Assembly (NCBI GenBank): GCA_035079385.1
Contig: JAVHKY010000048.1
Location: 1,615,501 to 1,679,500 of the forward strand
DNA length: 64,000 bases
Source: Aspidiotus rigidus
Lineage: Eukaryota > Arthropoda > Insecta > Hemiptera > Diaspididae
Direction: 5' to 3'
Below the pieces are notes generated by a model. It was given only the letters and a program-made list of their open reading frames with translations. It was not told the DNA's origin and did no database searches. Positions 1 to 11,084 of the stretch are shown here, one piece after another. A program made the translations under genes and the position numbers. Every line of letters begins with the position of its first letter. Position 1 is the first letter of the stretch.

Positions 1-279
1 TCGTGATGTCATCGGGAGCTATTTCTGACATTAAAATATTGTATTGATGGGTTTTTAGATTATTAAGGAGTATTCTTACCCTTTGCTTAGAAGAACCTTT
101 ATCTTTGGGGATATTTTTCATCGCAAAATAATTTTGTAATCAGTTCAAGTACAACCCAACACTTTCAGTTTTGTCATCAAATCTGTTGAAATCATTTCCC
201 ATGATAGGATTATTTCCTTGAGCTACACCACTTTGATGCTCCTGAGCCATCTGCTTAATTGCATCTGCGACTTCTGTCA
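1..279 (-). pseudogene. Ty3/gypsy gag N-terminal fragment, runs off the window
   Basis: Read on the minus strand from an ATG at 279, the frame starts MTEVADAIKQMAQEHQ and continues into a gag-like stretch with a basic, lysine-rich segment and a leucine-rich helix (RVRILLNNLKTHQYNILMS). This layout is typical of the capsid region of Ty3/gypsy gag. One in-frame TGA interrupts it about 50 codons in, so the copy is probably dead. The rest of the element lies left of the window. It is a different element from the one at 1107-11234, whose gag is at 10584-10943. The family call rests on general resemblance only. Confidence 0.5.
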
Positions 280-1101
280 TTTTCAGCAAACTATTACCAA
301 CAATCACTCATAAACAAGTCCATCAAATTCGATACAAAAAAATTGTCAAATTTAACGACACTTCCTTCTCTCCTCCTTCACACGCAATACACATATAAAC
401 AAGTCCCAGAGGATAGAAGGATCGCAACGCATTCGCACAAATTTAAACAAATTTTGTTTCGTTTTCTTTTCTTTTTATACAAACACTAGCCTAAGATGCA
501 AAGAATTTATACACGAGAATTTATATACAGGTGATATGCAATGATATCCAAAATCGACAACTATGCACGTTGAACTTTGCTCAATCACAATAACTTTTTT
601 TTTTCATCCTTGTCGCCACTGCAATGTCTTCCATTTACAACTAACTTTATTATTACATGTACAACAATGATTACACATCAAGGGCAATGTTGCCGCTTCT
701 TCAAGTATACAACAATAAGACAGGGTTAGATTTCTCAGTAATTCTTTGGAGAAAAATCCGAGTAATATTCCAACAAATTGACAAGAGGTATCAATTAGAA
801 GCAAAGCAGATAAGATATACTTCCACTCTCCCTACACAAACAAATCTAAGAGACTTGTTCCTCCCCTTCTCCTATATCTGACTGAGTGTCAGAACAGCAC
901 ACTTCAAATTGTGAAGACTGCAACCCGTCCAACAACCCATTTCACGTTCTTATTTTATGCCTATAATTTACACCATCAATACAAAATTTAAAAATTTCCA
1001 TCTAGGACTCTAATAAATCAATTTGATCCATTTATCTTGAGAATTACTCAAAAACCATTGATCTAAATGACCCCCAAAATTTCTTGTCAACTACTTTAAA
1101 A
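280..1101. other. Non-coding stretch, possible 5' leader of the gag fragment
   Basis: I see no convincing gene. If the gag fragment at 1-279 is part of an LTR element, its leader and 5' LTR should lie here, but no second LTR is in view to define it. The short ORFs here lack any recognisable feature. Confidence 0.4.
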
Positions 1102-1106
1102 TACTG

Positions 1107-1236
1107 TGTTATGTGAGGAAAAGAGAGACAAAAATACCAACGATCGAACATGTAATTGATTGAGACTGATTTACATTATGCAGAGTCATACACATATGTT
1201 GTACACAGTGTTACCATTTCTTTATAATACATAACA
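1107..1236 (-). repeat. 3' LTR of element A
   Basis: This is a 130-bp repeat matching 11105-11234 with about three substitutions and perfect 8-bp inverted termini (TGTTATGT/ACATAACA). On the minus strand it is preceded by a purine-rich tract (rc of 1237-1250, containing CAGGGGAGACC), the expected position of the polypurine tract. Confidence 0.9.
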
Positions 1237-1538
1237 GGTCTCCCCTGCTTAATCAAAGATAATGTATGAAGTGTAAGAAAAATTTTTTTACAAAAGTATA
1301 TAACACGTAAGGTAACTTAAATAATAAAGGTAACATGTGAATTACGTAATTATTGACTCAAGGAGCGAGACTGTGGGACTTTTTTTTTTTTTTTTTTTTT
1401 CGGTTTCCCGATATATCGTTTGTGACATGTGACAAAAAAAAATTTGTTCCGGCTATATAATCGTAGCTGTGTCAACTTATTTCCCTTGCGACTATTTTGT
1501 TTACAGAGAAAAAAAATTTAGTTTTGAGGAGAACAGAA
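1237..1538 (-). other. 3' untranslated part of element A with polypurine tract
   Basis: This lies between the end of the integrase frame (1539) and the 3' LTR. It holds the polypurine tract next to the LTR and a 22-bp T run at about 1379-1400 (A run on the coding strand). No gene is visible. Confidence 0.6.
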
Positions 1539-3115
1539 TTAGTCCTTTGCGTACCTTTGAGGAGGTTTTTGTTCTCTGAGGGGCAGTTGCTTTTGTTGTT
1601 GATGCTGTTGCTGGGTGCAAGGGTTACTTGGTGCTGCGTGTTGTGATTCAGTTTCAGGTTGCTGGGATGACGGCGCTCTCGGTATTGTAAATTGTACCCT
1701 TTTTGGTTTGGATTGTCCGGGTTTCTTCTCTTCTTTAGGTGGCTGCGGGCATATGACTTTGCACAATCTTAGCTGATTGATGTGACGTTTAAATATATAA
1801 TTGTTGTCAAGTTTTACAAGGTACATTACCCGTCCAAGCTTCTTCTGTATAATGCCGTATCTCCACTTTTCCGGTACCTGGTAAACTCGTGCTTGAACTC
1901 TTTCTCCTTCTGAGTAGGCTCTAATTCGTTGATTCGATTTAGGAGTCGGTTTTTCCGTCCTGATTTGCTCGTTCGTTGGTTTCAGTAGGTCCAGTTTTGT
2001 GCGTAGTTGACGACCTAGGTAATTTTCTGCAGGACTTATCCCTGTTTCCAGCGGCGTTATTCTGTAATACAGCAAAATTTTGTTTAATTTTGTTTCAACT
2101 GTAGGTACCTGGTTCATTTTCCATTGCTTTTAATTTCTTCTTCAAAATTTGGACATAATGTTCGGCCTGTCCGTTTGAGGCAGGATATCCTGGAGGCAAA
2201 AACTTTTGGCGTATACCTTCAGATCTACAAAATTGTATAAATGCGTCAGATGTAAATATTGATGCATTGTCGCTTACCATGGCTTCTGGTGTTTGGTGTC
2301 GAGCAAAAAGCGATTTTAATATTTCAATTGTGGATTCTGATGATGGATCTTGTCGGCATTTTATAATTTCTGGCCATCTAGACTTCGCATCAACCATAAT
2401 GAAGAAAAAGTTTCCTTTGTGTGGACCAGCGTAATCGATATGTATTCTTTGGAAATTTGCTGTTGGTTGCTCCCAATGGTGAACGGGTACTTTTGATGGA
2501 TTGTTTCGAGTCTAAGCGCAAGCAGAACAACTTTTCACAAGAGATTCAATTTCAACGTCAATGTTTTTCCAGTATATATGACGGCGAGCCACAGCTTTCA
2601 TTTTCACAATGCCAGGATGGGTTTCATGGAGCTCTTCCAGTATTTTTGATTGTAGTGATTTAGGGATGACAACTCTTGTTCCTCTCAATACAATTCCTTG
2701 ATATAAATTAAACTGAGTATCTACGTTTCTGCCAGGGTTGCGATGTTTTAAACAAACAATGTTTAAAACGTGTTTAAAACATATTTAAAACAGCAAAAAT
2801 CAAGAAATTTACATTGGCTCTTATGGGAATGTTTTAAACGTTTTAAACAAATTTTTTGTTTTAAACGTGTTTTTTTTTTTAAAAAAAAGTTTTTTTTTTG
2901 CAACCCTGGTTTCTGCCTTCTAATAGGTCGTCTCCAAGCTGTTTCAATTTGCTATCCTTTCCAGTTTCTGCTCTAATAGTTTCAGCAGTGATGAGGTCTG
3001 AGGAGATTTGGAAAACTGTTGCTTCCGCTAAGTTGTCATCATCATCGTTCGGTTGTTCCTGGGTTATTATCGGTGATCTTGATAGATAGTCGGCATTTGC
3101 GTTCATTTTTGACGT
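1539..3115 (-). pseudogene. Integrase region of element A pol, broken
   Basis: Reading the minus strand from 3115 to 1539, the RNase H end (NADYLSRSP) is followed by an HHCC zinc-binding domain (HETHPG...CSACA), then the DDE core: the first Asp in HIDYAGP, the second in VSDNAS, the Glu in GQAEHYV. A C-terminal domain with ERVQARVYQVPEKW follows. Damage seen: a hAT-type MITE at 2733-2908 between RNase H and the zinc finger, a TAG just after the zinc-finger cysteines (around 2512), and a frameshift near 2100 between the 2095-2397 and 1539-2117 frames. All three catalytic residues can be seen, but not in one open frame. The C-terminal tail is rich in Gln and Pro. Confidence 0.85.
2733..2908. mobile_element. 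hAT-type MITE inside integrase, 8-bp target duplication
   Basis: This 176-bp insert starts CAGGGTTGC and ends GCAACCCTG, 9-bp perfect terminal inverted repeats. It is flanked by a perfect 8-bp direct repeat GTTTCTGC (2725-2732 and 2909-2916). An 8-bp duplication with CAG...CTG ends is the signature of hAT transposons. The interior is a degenerate palindrome of GTTTTAAAC-like motifs and T/A runs with no ORF, so it is non-autonomous. It interrupts the pol frame of element A and must be younger. Confidence 0.93.
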
Positions 3116-3475
3116 TCAATGTTGGATTCTGTAGTCAAATCCACTTAAAAACAGAGCATAACGCTGTAGGCGCGATGATGTGACTGCAGAAGTTTTCGCG
3201 TCATGTTTAAAAATGTGAGTTAGAGGCCGGTTGTAAGTAATGAGCGTGAAATTTCGACTGTAGACGTATTGGTAAAATTTCTGCAGAGACCAATATATTG
3301 CGACGGCTTCCCGATCAAGTTGCGAGTAATTCTGCTTGGCATGTGACAATGATCTCGAGGCAAAGGCGACAGGTCGTTCATTCCCGTCGATAATATGCGA
3401 GAGTACTGCGCTAATTCCCCATGGGCTTGCGTTGCAAGCAATCGCTATCGGCAGTTTCAACAGGGAACCTGTTTT
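3116..3475 (-). pseudogene. RNase H domain of element A pol
   Basis: The minus-strand frame reads LPIAIACNASPWGISAVLSH..., followed by RPVAFASRSLSHAKQNYSQL and an LDREAVAI motif, the standard Ty3 RNase H sequence. The first catalytic Asp, expected in the xCDAS motif, is Asn here (ACNAS), so the domain would be inactive even if read. A TGA at about 3114-3116 separates it from the tether leading to integrase. Its 5' end on the minus strand is cut by the insertion that starts near 3476. Confidence 0.85.
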
Positions 3476-3954
3476 ATGGGGGGCTATTTGAGAAATCTGG
3501 CGTATACCGTGCGCCGTCCAGCGCAAAAACTTAGAAACATTTCGACCCTCGAGCCATATATGATTGGAGAGGGGCTTAGAAAAATTTCAACTCTCGAGCT
3601 ATATGACAGGAGAGGAACTTAGAGAAATTTCCACTCCCGAGCTATATATGATAGGAGGGGGACTTGGAAAAATTTCGACTCTCGAGCCATATATGACAGG
3701 AGAGGAACTTAGAGAAATTTCCACTCCCGAGCTATATATGATAGGAGGGGGACTTGGAAAAATTTCAACTCTCGAGCTATATATGACAGCAGGGGGACTT
3801 GGAAAAATTTCGTCTCTCGAGCGAGAAAAATTTAGATTCTCAAACTATATTATGATAGGCTTATAGTAGGTCTAGGCCTTCTTTATACTATCTTTATCTA
3901 GGTCTAGGCGTCCTTGAATTCTCAATACCAAATCCCATTCGACTCATAAAACAG
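3476..3954. mobile_element. Satellite-bearing insertion in element A (CAGGGAACCTG family)
   Basis: Pol homology stops near 3476 and resumes near 3954. The insert carries the motif CAGGGAACCTGTTTTATG near one end (3459-3476) and its reverse complement near the other (about 3944-3964), so it has inverted subterminal repeats. The middle (about 3535-3835) is about seven tandem copies of a 45-bp unit containing CTCGAGC and TATATGA. Because 45 is divisible by 3 the array makes a false ORF with a 15-residue repeat. Related sequence occurs at 13950-14260 (inverted) and, for the ends only, at about 21255-21500. I cannot assign a superfamily. Confidence 0.65.
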
Positions 3955-4868
3955 GTTCCCTGCGTTCCTCATTTAACTTTGTTAAGGAAGCCGTTGTTTT
4001 TGGGTTATAGGATATCAGAACTTGGTCGCTGGCGATCTCTTTTTTCAGAGATTTGAATGATTTCTCACAATTTTCTGTCCATTGAAATTGTGTGTTAGAA
4101 CAGAGAAGTTTCCGAAGGTGATACGTTTTCGATGCTGTATCTGGAATGAATTTATTATAATACGTTATTAGACCTAAAAATGATCTCACTTCGTCAGCTG
4201 ATGTCCGTCTTGGTGCATGCACAATAGCTGCGATTCTTTCAGGTGATTTTCAAATTTTCCCCGCTTCGACTAGATATTTTATTGATTTCTGAAAAAATTT
4301 ACATTTCTTTTTATTCAAGTGAATGTTGTTATTTTTAAGGCGATCTAAACATGCGTAAAGGCGACTTTTGCATTCTTCAACTGTTTCGCCGTATACAATA
4401 ATGTCGTCAAAGAAAGCGGCGACGCGTTCAAGTCCGCTAAGAACTTGTTCGATGATTCGTTGGAAATCATATGGTGCCGTTTTGATTCCGAAATATAGTC
4501 TGTTTATTTTGTATGTTCCTCAATGAGTGGAGAGTGTCTGAATCTCGGCGCTTAATTGGTCAACAAGAACGTGTAGGTATGCCTTATAGATATCTAGAAT
4601 GCAAAAAATCATACCAGATCGAAGCTCATGAAGCATAGAATTGATATTTGGAATGGGGTAGTGTGCTTTGTGTAGCTGCGGGTTTACTGTAGGTTTATAA
4701 TCACAGCATATACGAATATATATCACCGTTCGGTTTCTGACAAATGACAGTGGGCGATCCCCAGTCAGAATATTCTACTTTTGTGATTATTCCTTCAGCC
4801 TCAAGACGATCGAGTTCGGCGTTGACTTTATTTCTGAGAGCGTATGGTATTGGGCGTGCCTTTAAGAA
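3955..4868 (-). pseudogene. Reverse transcriptase region of element A pol
   Basis: On the minus strand the frame enters at [20 protein letters not shown], passes a Ty3-type fingers and palm region ([14 protein letters not shown], then PNINSMLHELRSG and FCILDIYKAY), the catalytic FFDDIIVYG motif (about 4389-4416) and the connection region (RRTSADEVRSFLGLITYYNKF). Frameshifts fall near 4710 and between 4520 and 4222. The 5' part of the frame (ending NPQPV) is at 9299, on the far side of the 4.4-kb insertion. The active-site Asp pair is preserved. Confidence 0.88.
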
Positions 4869-4870
4869 AA

Positions 4871-6409
4871 AACACTCACGCAGTCGCGTGAGTAGTACAC
4901 GACTTTTCTTCCCACAATGCAAAAAACCTTGAGAGAGTCACTCCCTCTCTTTAAATTAAATACCAATGACCTGTCAATCATGTCAAACATTTGTAGAATA
5001 AACAATAAAACTCAGTTTATAAATTCTATCACTACGATGTCACATCAACAGATAACAGAGTAAAAATACCTATAATCCAATAAGGAAACCTGAATTTTGT
5101 TATAATTTAGGCGAAGAGTCATCTAAAACCTACAAAACGTCTCCAGGAAAACCACTCCCCCTCCACCTGTCCAAACTGCTACGAGGCTATAACAGTTGTT
5201 TCTAATAAAATAAAAGAGCTCTACAATCATTTTTATTTCTCATACGTTATTCTTAGCATATTATTAGTCTAGTATACTGTATATTAGTGCTGAGTGGTTC
5301 AATTCTTCATCACTTCCGATTCCTGGCATCTCTTAAAGCTATCTCCAGCTGCTATTCCTCTCGTGCACTCATAAATTGCCTTCACGCTATCATATCACCA
5401 TTTTCTATGCACACTCCACCCCAAAATTCTTCATCCGGGAATCCAGCTACAACGAGATCCCGAAAAACTAAAAAAATCGATGTCGAAACGAAAGAAGCAA
5501 CCAATCACCCAATAGTCAACCCCTCATTCCTTCCCTCACGCTTCAACCATTCCAAACGTATTAACAAAATACCTCACTTTTCTAGCTAGAAAATTCGGTA
5601 AAAATATATAGCACCCAAGCCCGGTTTACTCGTTAGTCTAATCTCAAATCTCACTCAAAAAAGCCAGTCCAAATTGAAAATAATCTTTCCATCTCTTTTG
5701 ACACCTCAAATCAACTATGAACCACTATTAATTATGTACCCATACATGAAAAAATGACAAATAAATCAATTATTAATTAAGAGTGAAATCACTCAGGTAG
5801 TCTCGCATCAGCACCCATAATGAAGATTAAAACATTGTACTTAATCATTCAAACTCAAAGTTTTCACTAAAATCAATCGAATAACAAATTAAGAAAAATA
5901 AAACGTGAACCCACATTTTGGTCCTCATCCCAACGAAATTCAAGGCAAGAGGAGGTCATTTTAGCTCGGCTGCGAATAGGCCACACTCGTCTTACTCATA
6001 CTTATCTTCTCACTAATCTCGCTCCTCCATCATGCCCTCACCGTCTCCAAGAAAATTTATCAGTTGATCATTTTTTCTCATGCCCCGTCCTGCAACCCAC
6101 TCGAACCTCCCTAAATATATCTTCCAATATCAATGCAGCACTAAACAACAACTCCGAAACCATCGACTCAACCCTAACTTATTTACGCACCACTCAATTC
6201 TACAACTTCATATAATTCACTAACTAATTCCGTTCGGTCACCACTCAATTCCACCAATACGTACCTAATTTAACCTAATTTAAGTAATGTTCTAAAATAA
6301 AATTGTAACGCCGAGCAAATAACCCTCGTGCAGTTTATAATGCTCGTGAAATAATAATAAAAAAAAAAAAAACTATCGAGTTTGACTAATAATAATGAAA
6401 AATAGCTAG
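4871..6409 (+). repeat. Composite module, copy 1
   Basis: This matches 6411-8460 almost throughout, apart from an AT-rich insert in copy 2 (about 6810-7325). It begins with the CACTCACGCAGTCGCGTGAG hairpin, holds the motif AAGGAAACCTGAATTT, then TTTCTAGCTAGAAAATTCGG at about 5580, then a 5'-truncated LINE 3' end with an A-rich tail (about 6355-6372). The ORF at 5287-5589 resembles nothing I know and has a matching ORF in copy 2; it is probably not a gene. A reverse-oriented diverged copy of the first 600 bp lies at about 55859-56710. Confidence 0.7.
5871..6215 (+). pseudogene. LINE ORF2 C-terminus (Jockey/I superfamily), copy 1
   Basis: The frame contains EEVILARLRIGHTRLTHTYL followed by a CP...DHFFSCP segment, the hallmark at the end of ORF2 in Jockey- and I-superfamily LINEs (RLRIGHTRLTH, then Cys/His residues). 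It ends at TAA 6213-6215 after YNFI, which also fits the usual ORF2 end. An in-frame stop lies just upstream (5868-5870), so only the 3' end survives. The A-rich stretch near 6357-6372 fits the LINE poly(A) tail. 5' truncation is normal for target-primed retroposition. Confidence 0.85.
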
Positions 6410-6809
6410 AAAAACACTCACGCAGTCGCGTGAGTAGTGCACGACTTTTCTTCCCACAAGGCAAAAAACATTGAGAGAGTCACTCCCTCTCTTTAAATTA
6501 AATACCAATGGCCTGTCAATCATGTCAAACATTTGTAGAATAAACAATAAAACTCAGTTTATAAATTCTATCACTACGATGTCACATCAACAGATAACAG
6601 AGTAAAAATACCTATAATCCAATAAGGAAACCTGAATTTTGTTATAATTTAGGCCAAGAGTCATCTAAAACCTACAAAACGTCTCCAGAAAAACCACTCC
6701 CCCTCCCCCTGTCCAAACTGCTACGAGGCTATAACAGTTGTTTCTAATAAAAAAGAGCTCTACAATCATTTTTTTCCATACCTTATTCTTAGCATATTAT
6801 TAGTCTAGT

Positions 6810-7047
6810 ATACTGTATATTTTATTTTATTTTATTTTATTTTATTTATTTTATTTTATTTTATAGTGGTGCCACCTACAGTCCACGGACCAATTACAGG
6901 TGACACCACTTTTGAAATTACATAATAATTATAAAGATAATAGTAGGCCTAACACTAATAAGTAAAAATAATAATAATATTAATAATAATAATAATAATC
7001 TTGATTATAATAATAATGCCAGCAATAGTAACAGCGATAATAATTAG

Positions 7048-7082
<35 letters not shown>

Positions 7083-7325
7083 TTATAATAATAAAAAAAA
7101 AAAATAAATAAATAAAAAAAATAAAAATAAAAAATAAAAAAAGACAAATAAATAAATAAACTAATAAAAATAATAATAAGATTATAATGAGTAATAATAA
7201 CATTGTGAATTACTTGCCAACTGCTCTCTCATCCCCCTCATGATATTGAGGACTGCTAACAGAGTAACGACGCTACCCAGTCCCACTGCACATAATATCC
7301 ACAGCTCTGGCTACTTTTTCAGCGA
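6810..7325. repeat. Low-complexity AT block
   Basis: It holds a (TTTTA)n tract at about 6820-6865, the palindromic-looking pair GTGGTGCCACCTACAG / CAGGTGACACCAC at 6867-6910, long (AAT)n and (AAAT)n arrays, and an A run of about 34 bp at 7047-7080. It is absent from module copy 1. The minus-strand ORF across it is an artefact of the repeats. Confidence 0.8.
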
Positions 7326-7903
7326 TTAGGATGAGTGGTTCAATTCCTTATCACTTCCGATTCCTGGCATCTCTTAAAGCTATCTCGAGCTGCTATTCCT
7401 CTCGTGCACTCATAAATTGCCTTCACGCTATCATATCACCATTTTCTATGCACACTCCACCCCAAAATTCTTCATCTGGGAATCCAGTTACAACGAGATC
7501 CCGAAAAACTAAAAAAATCGATATCGAAACGAAGGAAGCAACCAATCACCCCATAGTCAACCCTCATTCCTTCCCTCACGCTTCAACCATTCCAAACGTA
7601 TTAACAAAATACCTCACTTTTCTAGCTAGAAAATTCGTTAAAAATATATAGCACCCGAGCCCGGTTTACTCGTTAGTCTAATCTCACTCAAAAAAGCCAG
7701 TCCAAATTGAAAATAATCTTTCCATCTCTTTTGACACCTCAAATCAACTATGAACCACTATTAATTATGTACCCATACATGAAAAAATGACAAATAAATC
7801 AATTATTAATTAAGAGTGAAATCACTCAGGTAGTCTCGCATCAGCACACTTAATGAAGATTAAAAAATTGTACTTAATCATTCAAACTCAAAGTTTTCAC
7901 TAA

Positions 7904-8254
7904 AATCAATCGAATAACAAATTAAGAAAAATAAAACGTGAACCCACATTTTGGTCCTCATCCCAACGAAATTCAAGGCAAGAGGAGGTCATTTTAGCTC
8001 GGCTGCGAATAGGCCACACTCGTCTTACTCATACTTATCTTCTCACTAATCTCGCTCCTCCATCATGCCCTCACCGTCTCCAAGAAAATTTATCAGTTGA
8101 TCATTTTTTCTCATGCCCCGTCCTGCAACCCACTCGAACCTCCCTAAATATATCTTCCAATATCAATGCAGCACTAAACAACAACTCCGAAACCATCGAC
8201 TCAACCCTAACTTATTTACGAGTACGCACCACTCAATTCTACAACTTCATATAA
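7904..8254 (+). pseudogene. LINE ORF2 C-terminus (Jockey/I superfamily), copy 2
   Basis: This is the same reading frame and motif set as 5871-6215 (RLRIGHTRLTH then Cys/His segment, ending YNFI-stop at 8252-8254), with a 6-bp in-frame insertion before the end. It is followed by 3' UTR and an A-rich tail at about 8405-8423. Confidence 0.85.
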
Positions 8255-8460
8255 TTCACCAACAAATTCCGTTCGATCGCCACTCAATTCCACCAATACG
8301 TACCTAATTTAACCTAATTCAAGTAAGTAATGTTCTAAAATAAGATTGTAACGCCGAGCAAATAACCCTCGTGCAGTTTATAATGCTCGTAAAATAATAA
8401 TAATAAAAAAAAAAAAAAAAAAACTATCGAGTATGACTAATAATAATGAAAAATAGCTAG

Positions 8461-9298
8461 AAAAATGAACAACTCGCCATTGCCACTATCCGTTAAAAAA
8501 TAAATTTAACAAAACAAATAAAATTTGACAAAACAAAATTCAACGCTCTAGGGGCTGTGGGAAGCGAGATACAAGTGTACTAAATTTGAACGAAAAGGTT
8601 TCATCGGAAATAAAATCCAATGAACCCTTGGTAAAGAATGAACAAAGAATGAACCTGTCGAATGATGAAAGGTTCTTCATCACAATACACGTACTGATAA
8701 CGAAAGTGGTAAACGTATAGGAAAATCCGCTTCTCCTAACGTAAGCAGCTAGGTACTCGCAGCTATTCGTAAGAAGCTACTCGTAATAGTGAAAAATTTT
8801 TCAACAAAAGTAAAAATTTCTCGAGAACTACTCATCCGATCCTCAAAAAAAATGCAGGTGCACATCTTCAAATATACAAATAATACTACAATATGGCCGA
8901 GTTACAAAAAAATCCATCGGGTAGTTTCGGAGGAGTTCCGCGGACAAAAAGGTACTCGAAATACTGCAAAATTTCTCAACAAATTGAACATTTCTCGAGA
9001 ACTACTCATCCGATTTTCAAAAAAATTGCAGGTGCACATCTTCAGATATACTACTACAATATGGCTAAGTTACAAAAAAATCCATCGGGTAGTTTCGGAG
9101 GAGTTCCGCGGACAAAAAAATCTTATATATATATATATATATAAGGAAACCTGAAATTTTTTTTTATGCTAGTTGTGATCTAGGACCCCTAAAACGTCGA
9201 GAAAGTTCATTGCCCACTTCTCCTGTTCACCTTGCTACGGGTGTAATACCTCACTTTTCTAGTTAGAAAAGTCGGTAACAGGCTGAGGGTTAGTTCTT
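8461..9298. repeat. Tail of composite insertion, with 170-bp tandem repeat
   Basis: Two tandem units at about 8805-8965 and 8975-9120 share CTCGAGAACTACTCATCCGA, GCAGGTGCACATCTTC and GGTAGTTTCGGAGGAG. An (AT)n run follows (9124-9143), then AAGGAAACCTGAAATTT and the terminal hairpin ACTTTTCTAGTTAGAAAAGT (9251-9290). A diverged copy of this whole tail lies at about 11250-11635. The ORFs here follow the repeat and are not genes. Confidence 0.65.
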
Positions 9299-10587
9299 AA
9301 ACTTAGCTTTACCTGATGGTTTGGGATGAGTCCGATCTTTTGTTCAAATAATTCAGAGTAGGTTTCTAAGATTTCAGTTGTCAATTTGGTCTGTTGTTCC
9401 TTGTCAATATTGATAGTATGTATCTCTTGTAGCCGACTGTGTAGGTATCCATTATCAGTATCGATCTCTTCTAGGTTTATGGCGAGAGCTCGGATCCATT
9501 CTCGGCCTAGGATTGCGGAGTGTTCATCACTAACAACATACAGGTTGGCTACTGCGTTCCGGTTTTTGTAGCTTACGTTAACTCGTATCAGTCCTAGCGG
9601 ATGAAAAATATTTTTAGTATAGGATCGAAATCTAACCTTGGACTTGTAGAGGCAGTTTCCAATGTTGAGTTGTTTGAAATCCGATTCAGGCACCAGCGTA
9701 ACCTTACACCCAGAGTCAACTTCAAGAGTCTGTGACTTTCCCTTATTACCTATTTGAACTGAAACAATATATTTATCGTCAGCTTGAACACATTGGTTAA
9801 CATCAATAATTTCATTTATATCTAGGAAATCATCGTCAATATAATCTACATTGTTATTATTTCTAGAGTTATTTTTACTTTTATAATTACGGGTAGGCCT
9901 ATCATTAGTATTTTTTTGTTTACATAGGGTAGTTATACAAACTTTTGAGATGTTACCTTTTCTAGCACATGAGTCACAGGTTAATGAGTCTCGATTGATT
10001 TTACATTCCCTACTTTTGTGGTTATTTCGACCACAATGAAGGCAAAGATCGTGTACACCAAGATTTTTATAAAAATTACTTTTCTTATCATAAGCCTGAC
10101 TTTTAAATTTATGAAAATTTGAACGATTTTGATACTGATTCTGCAATAAATTCCTGGACTGCAATCGTTGGTGGTAAGATGGTCGTAGATTTTCGTTCCG
10201 TAGGTGATTCCTATTTCCTGTGTTCTGGTGATGTATTGCGTGGACAGATGTGGTATTGTTTGTTGAACTGGTGGGCTGCAAAATTTCCTTATTTCCCGCT
10301 TTTGTTATTTCTATACTGTTTGCGATTCCAACGAGCTTTTCAAATGATTTTTCCTCCGTTTCTATTCCCAGCTGGATTAGTTTCTCCCAAATGTCAGTGT
10401 CTTGGAGTCCTCTGATGAATTGTAATTGTAGTAAGACATCGGCGGTAGACTTCTTACATGTTTCAAGAGGGCACTCAAATTTACATAGGATTGCCTGTGT
10501 TTTCAGACAAGCGACGAAATCATTAACGTTCTCGGTGGTGTCTTGTTTAAGAGACACGAACTTATGTTGTTGTAGGACAATATTCAC
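9299..10587 (-). pseudogene. Gag C-terminus and protease of element A
   Basis: The minus-strand frame contains a gag region typical of mag-type elements (KQDTTENVNDFVACLKTQA), one clear CCHC knuckle (CLHCGRNNHKSREC) and a second incomplete one (CDSCARKGNISKVC, no His), then an aspartic protease with DSGCKVTLVP and the C-terminal ILGREWI. It runs towards reverse transcriptase (NHQVKLSLRTNPQPV) and is cut there by the composite insertion. About 440 codons stay open. A 1-nt frameshift near 10600-10650 separates it from the gag start. Confidence 0.88.
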
Positions 10588-10943
10588 TGGCGGAAATAGA
10601 TGGCGAGACAGAAGTGAGGTAATTTGCTCAAACTTTTTGTGGCAACGGAATCCGGTGCTGAGAGGCTTGTGAGCAGATTGTAATGTTCCGATGCTAAACT
10701 GTCGAGAAGTAGCTTTCCTCTTTCCATACCTCCGGCGTCCGTTTGGTCTGATAACATATTTCTTGCACCGTAGTTTTTAAAACGTTCGACATAAACTGAC
10801 CAGGTTTCCTTCTGGGCATCAAAAGCATCAAATTTAGTGATTTTGTGATGGTTCGTTGCCGGGATGTTACCCATTGCTTGAATAACTTGAGTGCAGATAG
10901 CGGCGATTTGTTCAGTGGTGATAGACATTGTGTGAGCTTTCAC
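10584..10943 (-). pseudogene. Gag N-terminus of element A
   Basis: The ORF starts MKAHTMSITTEQ and includes FDAFDAQKETWSVYVERFKN, a Ty3/mag-type capsid N-terminal motif (W...Y..RF). It is about 160 nt downstream of the 5' LTR, a normal leader length. The reading frame shifts near 10640, after which the true gag frame continues in 9299-10587. The start may be the second Met (MSITTEQ). Confidence 0.8.
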
Positions 10944-11084
10944 ATTCTGGCGTGAATCAAATGCAAAGCAAAGAGAATGTTTCTCTACGTGACCAGAAAA
11001 CTGGATTATTTAAATTACGTCGATACTATCGCGAATAGATTTGCAATGCAAACAGTCAAAAAAAAGAAAAAAAGAATTAACATG

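Larger units (their letters stand above)
6411..8460 (+). repeat. Composite module, copy 2
   Basis: This is the second head-to-tail copy of the module at 4871-6409, including the same LINE junction. The LINE therefore inserted before the module was duplicated. It differs by an extra low-complexity block (about 6810-7325) and scattered substitutions. Confidence 0.7.
4869..9298 (+). mobile_element. 4.4-kb composite insertion splitting RT of element A
   Basis: Reverse transcriptase coding continues from 9299 to 4868 on the minus strand only if this block is removed, so it is a single or nested insertion. It contains two head-to-tail copies of the same module (about 4871-6409 and 6411-8460) and a tail (8461-9298) that ends with the hairpin ACTTTTCTAGTTAGAAAAGT followed by CGGTAA. 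The opposite edge also carries a hairpin (ACTCACGC...GCGTGAGT at about 4873-4893). Hairpins at both edges without long terminal inverted repeats do not match a class I can name; a Helitron-like origin is possible but the edges do not obey CTRR consistently. Confidence 0.6.

Noticed and set aside
3564..3866. 100-codon ORF with a 15-residue repeat
   Set aside because: It is produced by a 45-bp satellite (45 is divisible by 3), is not bounded by any coding signal, and sits inside a mobile insertion.
6955..7203. Minus-strand ORF rich in Phe/Ile, resembling membrane segments
   Set aside because: It is translated low-complexity (AAT)n/(A)n DNA.
4869..9298. Helitron
   Set aside because: One edge has a hairpin followed by CTAG in one module copy, but the other copies read CTTA or CTTT and no A/T target rule is visible.
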